A stretch of DNA of 64,000 nt. It comes from CAYUPI01 sp964446585. Lineage in GTDB: Bacteria > Verrucomicrobiota > Verrucomicrobiia > Limisphaerales > UBA8199. The stretch is from NCBI GenBank assembly GCA_964446585.1, contig CAYUPI010000008.1, positions 108,525 to 172,524 on the forward strand. Direction: 5' to 3'. Below, one piece after another: positions 26,060 through 34,377 of the stretch. The notes below the pieces were generated by a model that had not been told where the DNA came from, searched no databases, and was given only the letters and a program-made list of their open reading frames with translations. A program made the position numbers and the translations under genes. Each line of letters starts with the position of its first letter. Within the stretch, counting starts at the first letter, position 1.

Positions 26060-27337
26060 ATGAAGGACCAAACTCAGATTGATGTGGTCATCATCGGCGC
26101 TGGACCGGCGGGATCGGCTGCCGCCGCCGTGCTGGCCGAGAAAGGACGGCGCGCGCTGGTGCTCGAACGAGAGAAATTTCCACGCTACCACATCGGCGAG
26201 TCGCTTCTGCCTTTCACGTTTTATCCTTTGCAACGGCTTGGTTTGATCGCAAAAATGCGCCAGTCGGCCTTCGTCAAAAAGTACAGCGTCCAGTTTGTCT
26301 CCCCGAACGGCCAGGCCTCACAACCATTTTATTTTTTCGACCGCTATGACCGGGGCACCGTTGCCCAGACCTGGCAAGTGCTGAGGTCCGAATTGGATCA
26401 AATGTTGATGGAGAACGCGCGCGACAAAGGAGCCGTGGTGCTGGAGCAAATCACCGTGACCGACTTGCTGGAAGAAAACGGACGGGTCGTCGGCGTAGCG
26501 GCGAAGGACGGTGGTGGTCGCCCAGAGGAATATCGCGCGCCGCTGACGCTGGATTGTTCGGGCAAGGAATCATTCGCGGCCGTTCGCAACCGCTGGAGAG
26601 TCAAAGACCCGCAGCTCAACAAGGTGGCAGTGTGGACGTACTATCGTGGCGCCAAACGCGATCCTGGTTTGGATGAAGGCGCAACGACGGTGGCTTATGT
26701 GCCGGAGAAGGGTTGGTTTTGGTACATTCCCCAGCACAACGACATGGTCAGCGTGGGGGTCGTGGCCGAAGGCAAATATCTGACTCGCGGCGGCGTGAAA
26801 TCGCCGGAAGCAATTTTCAAGCGTGAAGTCGAGCAGAATTTGTGGATCAAGGACCATCTGGCTTGCGGGCGACAGGTCGGCCAGTACTTTATTACCAGCG
26901 AATACACCTTTCACTCGCGGCACTGCGCCCAAGAGGGCCTGTTGCTGGCAGGAGATGCGTTTTGTTTCCTGGACCCTGTCTTCTCCAGCGGTGTGCTGTT
27001 CGCGCTTAACAGCGGCGTGTTGGCCGGGGAAACGATTGACGCTGCGCTGAAGGAGGGGGATCTTTCTCCAAGCAGATTCGCCGAATACGCCCGCACCCTT
27101 CGGACTGGCATCGAGAACATGCGCAAGCTGGTCTATGCCTTCTACCATCCGCAGTTCAGCTTTCGCCAATTGACCGACAAATATCCGGACGCGAGCGGCG
27201 AAGTGACTGATTGTCTTTCCGGTGACGTCAACCGGGATTTTTCCAACCTCTGGCGTCGAATCGAGGAGTTTGTTCCGTTGCCGGGAACTCTTCCGCTCGG
27301 TGAACCGCTGACCGAGCCCGAGACGGCGAATTGCTGA
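26060..27337 (+). CDS. flavin-dependent halogenase-like FAD oxidoreductase
   Basis: A 425-residue FAD protein. It has the dinucleotide motif VVIIGAGPAGSAAAAVLAEK, the halogenase-type KFPRYHIGESLLP, and GWFWYIP, which fits the W-x-W-x-I-P signature of flavin-dependent halogenases. GLLLAGDAFCFLDPVFSSGV is the second FAD contact. A lysine in FVKKYSVQF sits where phenolic halogenases carry their conserved lysine. Geranylgeranyl-reductase-like and other group A hydroxylase-like relatives share some of these motifs, so halogenation is likely but not certain. A hydroxybenzoate from the preceding gene would be a natural acceptor. A flavin reductase is not encoded here. Converges with the retropepsin-like gene after 35 bp. 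Confidence 0.78.
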   Translation: MKDQTQIDVVIIGAGPAGSAAAAVLAEKGRRALVLEREKFPRYHIGESLLPFTFYPLQRLGLIAKMRQSAFVKKYSVQFVSPNGQASQPFYFFDRYDRGTVAQTWQVLRSELDQMLMENARDKGAVVLEQITVTDLLEENGRVVGVAAKDGGGRPEEYRAPLTLDCSGKESFAAVRNRWRVKDPQLNKVAVWTYYRGAKRDPGLDEGATTVAYVPEKGWFWYIPQHNDMVSVGVVAEGKYLTRGGVKSPEAIFKREVEQNLWIKDHLACGRQVGQYFITSEYTFHSRHCAQEGLLLAGDAFCFLDPVFSSGVLFALNSGVLAGETIDAALKEGDLSPSRFAEYARTLRTGIENMRKLVYAFYHPQFSFRQLTDKYPDASGEVTDCLSGDVNRDFSNLWRRIEEFVPLPGTLPLGEPLTEPETANC

Positions 27338-27372
27338 ACTCGAACTCCTGCAGCGACGGTTTGCCACAACCG

Positions 27373-28398
27373 CTAATTGGCTGCCAGTTTCAGGTAGAGT
27401 TTTTGCCCAGCGCAATCAATAAGCGCGCCCGCTCGTCCAAGCAGATCGACACCGAGCGCCCCTGCCATGGGCAGTTGGTTCGTGCCGGCAAAGGATGAAT
27501 TGGGCAGCCGCAGATCGACGACACCGACCGGGAAGTTTCTCCGTTCGTAGGCACCTATGGCGAACGAGTCCACGATCGAATAATCCAACTCGGACTTGTG
27601 GGCATTGACATCAGAGGATGTTCCCAGGTTTCCATGCACGGTCAGTTGAAAGGCCTTTAGTTGACTTAGATCGAGATCTGTGTCCGGCGCGCCAGTGTCC
27701 AGCAGGAGCTGAGCTGGATGCTCGTTGATCCGGCACTCGACCAGGAAGCAGCCCCACAAGTTGGTCAATGCAATCCAAGCAAAACCGCTTTGACAGAATG
27801 ATTGATGCATCGTCCGGCCCAGTTGCTCTCCCGGCTCTTGCGCCCGGATGTAGAGCGCGGCCGGGCCGCCACAATCCATGATCGCATTCATCGCCTCTAA
27901 CAGATCCATCCCGATCAGCAAATCTTCGCTGATATCTGGTCCCGCCTGAGCTATTCGCGAACCCGTGCGGACCACGTGATGAGCGTGCAAGTTCCGGACG
28001 CGGGCGCAAACATTTGAAATCGTGACACCCTCAAGCTGTAGAGAATCGATATTGACCGACTCGATTTCGCTCGGCGCGGCACCGAACAATCCGCGGCCGC
28101 TGGTTTTGGTCTTTTGCACTCGCTTGAGCTTTGTCGCTTTCGGCGAGTCCAAAGCTGTATAGGTGGCCCCGGTATCGATCATGCACACCGCCTTGCTCCC
28201 GTTGAGCTTGCCCTGCACCCAGAAACGATTCAGTTCCGTGCGCTTGAGCGCGATGCACTGGTAGCCGCGCCGCTCCATAAAGCCTTTCATGCTCGATTGC
28301 TGGGCCGTTTCACCGCCAAACAGGAGAGCTGGATTCAAAGCGAAAATTACCACCACCAACAGGCTAGACCTCGCCTGGCGTTTCTGATTTGGCTTCAT
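27373..28398 (-). CDS. secreted protein with two retropepsin-like aspartic protease domains
   Basis: About 341 residues with a signal-peptide-like start (RSSLLVVVIFALNPALLFGG). Two retropepsin-like units are visible. The first has FWVQGKLNGSKAVCMIDTGA and ends with LLIGMDLLEAMNAIMDC. The second has CRINEHPAQLLLDTGAPDTD and ends with GALGVDLLGRAGALIDC. Retroviral and bacterial retropepsins act as dimers with one DTG each, so two DTG sites in one chain suggest a self-contained pseudo-dimer like pepsins. Substrate unknown. I start at ATG 28396-28398; the frame to 28494 has a 32-residue basic extension and overlaps ftsK. Confidence 0.78.
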   Translation of the reverse strand: MKPNQKRQARSSLLVVVIFALNPALLFGGETAQQSSMKGFMERRGYQCIALKRTELNRFWVQGKLNGSKAVCMIDTGATYTALDSPKATKLKRVQKTKTSGRGLFGAAPSEIESVNIDSLQLEGVTISNVCARVRNLHAHHVVRTGSRIAQAGPDISEDLLIGMDLLEAMNAIMDCGGPAALYIRAQEPGEQLGRTMHQSFCQSGFAWIALTNLWGCFLVECRINEHPAQLLLDTGAPDTDLDLSQLKAFQLTVHGNLGTSSDVNAHKSELDYSIVDSFAIGAYERRNFPVGVVDLRLPNSSFAGTNQLPMAGALGVDLLGRAGALIDCAGQKLYLKLAAN

Positions 28399-28453
28399 TT
28401 CCGATTGCAATCTCGATTTTCGCGGGTTTGCAGGCTCGGCAGCCTTGATGCGG

Positions 28454-31102
28454 TCAGACCGCCTGTTGTCCCTTGCCATCAGCACCCCTGCCATCCAGAT
28501 CGATCAAGATATCCCTCGGCTCGGCGCCTTTGCTGGGGCCGACGATTCCGCGGTTTTCGAGTTCATCCATGATGCGGGCAGCGCGTCCGTAACCGAGGCG
28601 CAATCGGCGCTGCAACAACGACACGCTGGCTTTCTGCTCGCTGCGAATGACTTCGATACAGTCCTGAATCACTTCCTCATCTTCGTCGATGCCACCCGCG
28701 TCCTCGAAACCTCCGGCGGGTTTGGAGAGTTGTTCGTGTATCTCCAGCTCGTAACTCGGCTTGGCCTGACGAGCGATAAACTCGACGATGCTCAGAATCT
28801 CCTGGTCCGTGATCAGCGCGCCCTGGGCGCGAATCAACTTGGCTGAGCCGGGAGGCAGGTAGAGCATGTCCCCTTTGCCGAGCAATTTGTCGGCGCCCAT
28901 CGCATCCAGAATGGTGCGCGAATCGACTTTGGCCGCGACCTGGAAGGCGAGGCGGGCGGGGATGTTAGCCTTGATCACGCCGGTGATGACATCCACGCTC
29001 GGCCGCTGCGTCGCAATGATACAATGGATGCCGGCAGCCCGCGCCATTTGCGTGATCCGGGCGATGGCCATTTCAACGTCCGCCGGCGCGACCAGCATCA
29101 GATCCGCCAGCTCGTCGATGATCACCACGATGTAGCTGAGCTTCTCTGGAATGACGATGTCGTCGTCGCGGGGCACGACGATTTGCTCGTCCACCTCGAC
29201 GGCAAAACCGTCGGCGCCGGGCTCGACTTTTTCCTTCCTGGCCATGAGCGGCAATTCGAGCTCGACGGGCGGCAGCGGTTTGTTTTTTGGCCGCGAGTTG
29301 AATGAAACGATGTTCCGGACGCCGACGCGGGCGAAGATTTGATACCGCTTCTCCATCTCGTTGACCACCCAGCGGAGCGCCAGAATCACTTTCTTGGGAT
29401 CGGTGACAACCGGAACAACCAGGTGAGGGAGGGTGTTGTAATGCTGCAACTCGACGAGCTTCGGATCGATCATGACGAAGCGGAGTTGATCGGGCGAGAA
29501 GCGGTAGAGCAACGAAGTGATGATAGCATTGATGCAAACCGACTTGCCCGCGCCCGTGCTGCCCGCGATCAACAGGTGCGGCATTTCCCCGAGGTCCGCC
29601 ACAATCGGGTGGCCATAGACATCCTTGCCCAGGGCCAGCGGAATGCGAGCTTTGGTATTGCGCCAATCCTCGGATTCCAGCAGGTCCCGCATGATGACCT
29701 TGGTCTTGATCATGTTGGGGACTTCGATGCCGACGGAGCTTTTCCCCGGCACCGGCGCCAGAATGTGAATGCGCTCGGCTTTGAGCGCGGCGGCGATGTT
29801 GTTGCTGAGCGCAGTGATCTTCTCGAGCTTCACGCCGGGCGCCGGGTGCAGTTCGTAGCGGGTAATCGTCGGGCCTTTGGTGATATCGCCCAACTCGACC
29901 GGGATCTCGAACTGGGCGAGCGTTTGCTGCATGAGCCGCGCGTTGGCCAGCAGTTCCTCTTTGGACTCAGTCGGCTTCAGGTTGGCGTCCGGTTGCGACA
30001 GAAATTCCAATGGCGGCAATTGATAATTGCCGATGAGTGGGGTGGAAGCGACGCTGAGTGGTTTGGGCTTCTTTGGCTTCGGGCGCGAAGGCGCAGCGGG
30101 AGCGATGCCGGAAATCTGTGGTTCGGGTCCAGTTTTGGCTTCACCAGGTTTTGTCACGGATGCCTCCGTGGTTGCAGTTTCGGATTTGGCATCGGCCGGC
30201 TTGCCTGTGGATTCGGGTTTCTGGCCGAGCACTTCCGCGGTCGTCGCCGCTATCAGTTCCCGAGCTGAAATGACTTCGCCTTCGTCCGCCGGTTCAGGCT
30301 CCCTGACCGGTTCGGCCGGGGCGGGCTTTTTGCCGCGGCCGGTCTTGTTTTGAGAAATGCTCAGATCGCGGACGGTCGGTTCGGGCACGGGTTGCAGGTC
30401 GGCGCCGAGGCCCGAGCGCTCGACTTCCTCCTGCAACTTCTTGGCTTGTTTCTGCAACTCCCGCGCCCGGCGTTCCAACGCCTGTTCTTCAGGGGAGGTT
30501 TCGGCTTCGGCCAAAACCCTGCGCTCCCAGACCCGGCGGACCCAGGGACCTAACTGGAAATTAGTCAGGTACAGCAGGCTAATTAGGTCGAGAGCGCCGT
30601 AAATGATGCCGGCGCCGACAGTGCCGAGCATCCAGAAAAAGTAGTCGTGGAGTGTCATGCCGACGAATCCACCAATGCTGGGAGCGCCGATGGAGGTCCG
30701 CGCGCGGCTGAACAAGGAGGAGGTGTCGCGCAAATGAGGCAGATCCAAGAGATGCAACCAGCCCATGCAAGAAAGCAGCAGGACAGCCGCCCAGACCCAC
30801 CGCCGTTTCAAGTACGAGAGTGTTTCCAGCCAGTAAGCCAGCCCGAAGGCGGCCAACAGGAGGGGCAACATGTAAGCTGAAAAGCCGAACACGAAGAAAC
30901 ATGCGAAAGACAACCTTGCGCCCAAAGGCCCGATCCAATTATGAGCGGGTCTGTTTGGTGGATCCCGGTTGATGGCCAGGTCGAAGCGGTCGAACGACAA
31001 CTGCGAGACCAGTAGCAGGAGAGCCAGAGCCAGCAAGGCCACGCCGATGATATCACCGAATCCGTGCGATGATTCTGAGTCCGCAGATGCCTTGCGAGCC
31101 AT
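28454..31102 (-). CDS. ftsK: DNA translocase FtsK/SpoIIIE
   Basis: An 882-residue septal DNA pump that clears chromosome termini at division and loads XerCD. About four N-terminal membrane helices fall within residues 1-180. A Pro/Ala/Lys/Glu-rich linker (about 220-400) is followed by the alpha-beta motor domain. Walker A is GSTGAGKSVCINAI, Walker B is VVIIDELADLMLV, and ATQRPSVDVITG and AFQVAAKVDSRTILD follow. The C-terminal gamma winged-helix domain (CIEVIRSEQKASVSLLQRRL, YGRAARIMDELE) reads KOPS-type sequences. Length and order are normal for the family. Start ATG at 31100-31102. Confidence 0.97.
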   Translation of the reverse strand: MARKASADSESSHGFGDIIGVALLALALLLLVSQLSFDRFDLAINRDPPNRPAHNWIGPLGARLSFACFFVFGFSAYMLPLLLAAFGLAYWLETLSYLKRRWVWAAVLLLSCMGWLHLLDLPHLRDTSSLFSRARTSIGAPSIGGFVGMTLHDYFFWMLGTVGAGIIYGALDLISLLYLTNFQLGPWVRRVWERRVLAEAETSPEEQALERRARELQKQAKKLQEEVERSGLGADLQPVPEPTVRDLSISQNKTGRGKKPAPAEPVREPEPADEGEVISARELIAATTAEVLGQKPESTGKPADAKSETATTEASVTKPGEAKTGPEPQISGIAPAAPSRPKPKKPKPLSVASTPLIGNYQLPPLEFLSQPDANLKPTESKEELLANARLMQQTLAQFEIPVELGDITKGPTITRYELHPAPGVKLEKITALSNNIAAALKAERIHILAPVPGKSSVGIEVPNMIKTKVIMRDLLESEDWRNTKARIPLALGKDVYGHPIVADLGEMPHLLIAGSTGAGKSVCINAIITSLLYRFSPDQLRFVMIDPKLVELQHYNTLPHLVVPVVTDPKKVILALRWVVNEMEKRYQIFARVGVRNIVSFNSRPKNKPLPPVELELPLMARKEKVEPGADGFAVEVDEQIVVPRDDDIVIPEKLSYIVVIIDELADLMLVAPADVEMAIARITQMARAAGIHCIIATQRPSVDVITGVIKANIPARLAFQVAAKVDSRTILDAMGADKLLGKGDMLYLPPGSAKLIRAQGALITDQEILSIVEFIARQAKPSYELEIHEQLSKPAGGFEDAGGIDEDEEVIQDCIEVIRSEQKASVSLLQRRLRLGYGRAARIMDELENRGIVGPSKGAEPRDILIDLDGRGADGKGQQAV

Positions 31103-31165
31103 GTCCGCAGATTAGCAGAACGCCGGAAAAGCACCAAGAGCCAATCATCAACCGCGATCGAAACT

Positions 31166-31316
31166 GCGGAGGGCGCCCGTCCCCGGGCGCAGCAACGTTA
31201 GACGGGAGTGTGCCCGTCCCCGGGCACATCGACAGGCGATCATCTCAGGGCCTTGGAAGCATCGAGCGACGAGCCAATACGGACATTGCTGCGCCCGAGG
31301 ACGGGCGCTCTCCGCC
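31166..31316. repeat. palindromic element, family B, three-arm copy
   Basis: Contains GCGGAGGGCGCCCGTCCCCG at the left and its near complement at the right (ending 31316), plus a third partial arm near 31207-31229 (GAGTGTGCCCGTCCCCGGGC). This looks like a nested or duplicated insertion of the 19447-19561 type. It lies between ftsK and the lytic transglycosylase, both on minus. Confidence 0.85.
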
Positions 31317-31325
31317 ACATTCAAC

Positions 31326-32315
31326 TCAAAGCTGGCTGAGCTTGAGGCCTTCGCGGCGGAGGATTGTGGCTTCCACCCTGGGCACGAATAATTGCGTCTC
31401 GGCAGGCAAACGGGTGGCAATCTCGTCATAGGTCCTGGCTTTGCGGCGGGCCAGCAGCTTTTCGACGGTGCCTTCGCCGGCGTTGTAAGCGGCCAAGGCA
31501 AGGCGCCAATCCTTGAACTGATTGTGGAGGTACCGCAGGTATTGAGCGGCGGCGCGCGCGCTGGTTTCCGGCTTGAGTCGCTGGTCAAAGGGCCATGTCC
31601 GAAGGCCGAACCGTTTGGCAGTCGCCGGCATCAGTTGGAACAGCCCGGCGGCGCCTTGCGGGCTGCGCGCTCGGGGATCGAACGACGATTCGACTTCGGC
31701 AATCCAGAGCAATTCCGGCGGAACCTTTTCGGCACGGAAAATGGGTTTGAGCGCCGAGACATATGGCTGAGCAGCCTTTGGCCAAGGCCGTTGAGCGAAT
31801 TTCTTGATCCAAATCTCGCGCACGACGCTCGGCGAGGGATTGGGGAGTGGTTTGGGTGGCTTGCCAGGTTCCGGTTTGGGCGCCGGGATGATCAGACGGA
31901 TCTGATCCGCCACATCAAGGTAGTCCAGTTGAACCTTTAACCATACCGCGTACGGCAAAGTTTCGGTGTACTTCTCGAGCAGCGGGATGATCGCTTTCGC
32001 GCCGTCCTTTAGAGCTGCCAAATCGACGACGTACTCACCGTGAAATTGTTTCTCGAGCGCCGCCAGGAATTTTTTTACCTCTTTTTGATCGACCTCTTGC
32101 AGGCTGCGCAGCACGTTCTCATCGAGGTTTTCCCTGGCCCATTGCTCGGCGGATTGCACTAACTCGTCGAGAGTCATCGACTGCTCCTGGCCGAATAGCG
32201 CTTCCGGGAAGCAGCACAGCAGGCCGATCCAACTCAAGAGAACGCCGACATTTGCGCTCCAACGTCTGGTACCCGGCCATTCCCGCCTTGTTGTCATCCA
32301 GAGATGGTTCGTCAT
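31326..32315 (-). CDS. lytic transglycosylase (SLT domain)
   Basis: A 329-residue peptidoglycan-cleaving enzyme that forms 1,6-anhydro-muropeptides. Signal-anchor-like hydrophobic stretch near residues 23-41 (NVGVLLSWIGLLCCFPEALF). A helical and Pro-rich N-terminal half precedes the C-terminal SLT domain: LLWIAEVESSFDPRARSP with the catalytic glutamate, QGAAGLFQLMPATAKRFGL, then LALAAYNAGEGTVEKLL and PAETQLFVPRV. It resembles MltD/Slt-type enzymes without LysM repeats. It lies in a cell-envelope block with ftsK and a polysaccharide deacetylase. Two in-frame ATGs near the N-terminus leave the exact start open. Confidence 0.92.
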   Translation of the reverse strand: MTNHLWMTTRREWPGTRRWSANVGVLLSWIGLLCCFPEALFGQEQSMTLDELVQSAEQWARENLDENVLRSLQEVDQKEVKKFLAALEKQFHGEYVVDLAALKDGAKAIIPLLEKYTETLPYAVWLKVQLDYLDVADQIRLIIPAPKPEPGKPPKPLPNPSPSVVREIWIKKFAQRPWPKAAQPYVSALKPIFRAEKVPPELLWIAEVESSFDPRARSPQGAAGLFQLMPATAKRFGLRTWPFDQRLKPETSARAAAQYLRYLHNQFKDWRLALAAYNAGEGTVEKLLARRKARTYDEIATRLPAETQLFVPRVEATILRREGLKLSQL

Positions 32316-32329
32316 TCGCCGCCGGATCT

Positions 32330-34180
32330 CTATTTGGATGGCGGCTTTTCCGACGGCGCTGAATGAAACTCCGCGTTGGCCTTGGCGATTTCCTGGTCAA
32401 CATTTTTGCCTTCGTAAAACCAAAGCCGGCCGTGGACGCGGACTGTCTCACCCGGCGCACAATCGGGCAGGATGGGGTCGGCGTGCAGGCACGGCACGAG
32501 CGGCTGGCCCCACGCTCGCCCGCAACGCTCCCAGGCTGTCAAGATCCAACGGTCACCGCCGGCGGAGTGGACGGCGGCGGATGGAGACCGGAAGATTTTG
32601 TTGGTTGTCGTCTGTTCGTTGAAATCCGGCGCCCCCTTCAGCATTGTGCAGATCTGAGTTCGCAGGTGTGGCAACGGCGCATCTGTGCCATTGCGCAGCC
32701 AAAGCTCCATTTCCACAACATCGGCTTTCGGGCGGATAGAAGCACCGAAAGCTATTTTGTTCGGAAGAACGCGCTCGTGCCGCAAGCCGCCGTCCGCCTC
32801 GCGCACCCAGTCCACGTTGTCAATGATAACGTTCTGTTCATCCCAGATGGTCGGCACGTGTGTGTGGGCAAGAAAGAGCAACCGGTTGCCGCTGAAAATC
32901 GCCTCCGGCAAATCGACCACCGCGTAGCTTGTAATGTCCCAGGGCAGAAAGACGCTCGCTTTGGTGCCTCGCTGCGCATCCACATTGGCAAAGAATCCCC
33001 GGCGCGTTTCTCGCGTGCCTGGATAGGGCAGAACGTGGACTCCGCGATTTGTAGGAGCCGACGTGAGGAGGCTCTGATCTGACCCTATCCTCTCACCTTT
33101 GGCCTTGGGCTTCGTTGCATTTGTTCCTGAAATCAGCAGCGACGATTCGGTCGGCAATTTGATGTGCAGTTCGGCGGCCTTCTCTTGCACTTGGTTCGTA
33201 GTCCAACCGCAGACACGGGCCGCCTCCTCCCACGCGTAGCGATGATCGACGAGAATATCTTCGAGCCAGAATCGCAAATCGGCCCGGGTCGCCATGACTT
33301 CCGTGGGCATCGCCAGGCGCTCGGGAGGCCGGGGCGGCTGACGCGCGCCCAAGAGCGGGTCGGAGGGCAAATGGTCGCGGTCGATGTATGGCTCGAGGTC
33401 GCGCACAGCGATGCAGTGGAAATTATTTTCCTTTAGATACGCCAGATATTCGCGGAGGCGTTCGGGCGGCGTGTGCACCCAGGGATGAGCGATGTCCGGC
33501 GCGCCGTGAAACTGAAGCACGACGGCCTGCCCGTTGGTGGCGCAGGCAACGACGCGCTTGAAATGCTCGAGCGTCCAGTTCGGATAAGCATCACCCGTGG
33601 TCGGGATCAGCAGTGGGTGATGACGCATGGGATCGAAAGTCGCGCCCACCTCGAGTTTGCCATAGGCCGCTTCGGGTTGTTCACCGCGCCGGGCAAAACG
33701 AAAACCGAGTTCGGTCAAGCGCTGCACGGCTTCCGTGCCGAAGGTGTTGCCACAATAGGCAAAGCTAATCGGACGCGGAACTTTGGGTTTAGTCCGTTCA
33801 AGCTCCTGCTCCACGAGGAAGAGCTCGCCCGCCAGATGCGCGGCATTCTTCGGCATAGAGAAATCGGAGTGGGTCCAACTGTGATTGCCGATCTCGAAGC
33901 CCATTTGTTGGATCTCGGCGATATCCTGCCAGGTCATGAAATTGGTCGGGTCGTCCATCCACTTGTGGGTGACGAAAAAAGTCGCGCCGAAGCCGAGTTC
34001 TTTGAGCAACGGCGCGACAAACGTGCGATGCGACTTTACGGCATCATCGAAGGTGAGGACGACAAGTTTGGGCGGGATTTCCTGAACTGGAGCACCAAAG
34101 GAAGTGGGAACCGAGAGCAAGAAAATTGCGGCCGCCAGGAGACCCACGATGCTCCGGCGGGCACATCTTCCCACCGCCAT
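32330..34180 (-). CDS. secreted polysaccharide deacetylase-like protein carrying a palindromic-repeat insert
   Basis: About 616 residues. A signal-peptide-like start (RSIVGLLAAAIFLLSVPTSFG) leads into a NodB-type deacetylase domain: VVLTFDDAVKSH (DD metal/base), ATFFVTHKWM, IGNHSWTHSD (H-x3-H) and AYCGNTFG. The C-terminal half (about residues 370-616) is beta-rich and unrecognised. Bases 33049-33084 are one arm of the family A palindrome, translated in frame as GSDQSLLTSAPTNRG between residues KAKGERI and VHVLPYP. I start at ATG 34178-34180, which directly abuts a family B element at 34181-34293. The frame to 34366 translates that element. Likely acts on an extracellular amino sugar polymer. 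Confidence 0.85.
   Translation of the reverse strand: MAVGRCARRSIVGLLAAAIFLLSVPTSFGAPVQEIPPKLVVLTFDDAVKSHRTFVAPLLKELGFGATFFVTHKWMDDPTNFMTWQDIAEIQQMGFEIGNHSWTHSDFSMPKNAAHLAGELFLVEQELERTKPKVPRPISFAYCGNTFGTEAVQRLTELGFRFARRGEQPEAAYGKLEVGATFDPMRHHPLLIPTTGDAYPNWTLEHFKRVVACATNGQAVVLQFHGAPDIAHPWVHTPPERLREYLAYLKENNFHCIAVRDLEPYIDRDHLPSDPLLGARQPPRPPERLAMPTEVMATRADLRFWLEDILVDHRYAWEEAARVCGWTTNQVQEKAAELHIKLPTESSLLISGTNATKPKAKGERIGSDQSLLTSAPTNRGVHVLPYPGTRETRRGFFANVDAQRGTKASVFLPWDITSYAVVDLPEAIFSGNRLLFLAHTHVPTIWDEQNVIIDNVDWVREADGGLRHERVLPNKIAFGASIRPKADVVEMELWLRNGTDAPLPHLRTQICTMLKGAPDFNEQTTTNKIFRSPSAAVHSAGGDRWILTAWERCGRAWGQPLVPCLHADPILPDCAPGETVRVHGRLWFYEGKNVDQEIAKANAEFHSAPSEKPPSK
33049..33084. repeat. family A palindrome arm inside a coding sequence
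   Basis: TTGTAGGAGCCGACGTGAGG and AGGCTCTGAT match the left arm at 59408 and the arms at 2521. It is read in frame by the deacetylase gene on minus and encodes SLLTSAPT, the same octapeptide that the element gives in the heme O synthase gene. Confidence 0.85.
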
Positions 34181-34293
34181 CGGAGTGCGGCCGTCCTCGG
34201 CCGCAGCAAGCTCCGACCAGGCAGGCGCTTTCGACCACTCGAATGCCCGTCGGCCGCCGCATATTGCTGCGCCCGTGGACGGGCGCACTCCGC
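34181..34293. repeat. palindromic element, family B, adjoining a start codon
   Basis: Arms CGGAGTGCGGCCGTCCTCGG and, at the right, CCCGTGGACGGGCGCACTCCG. Its left edge touches the ATG of the deacetylase gene, so the element forms that gene's 5' leader. It may fold over the ribosome binding region. Confidence 0.85.
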
Positions 34294-34377
34294 TTTCTCC
34301 GCTTTCGATGGTTGTAGTGTCAAGACGCGCCCCTGTCTGGCAGAAATGTGAAAATGGGTTTGACATAGGGTTCGACT

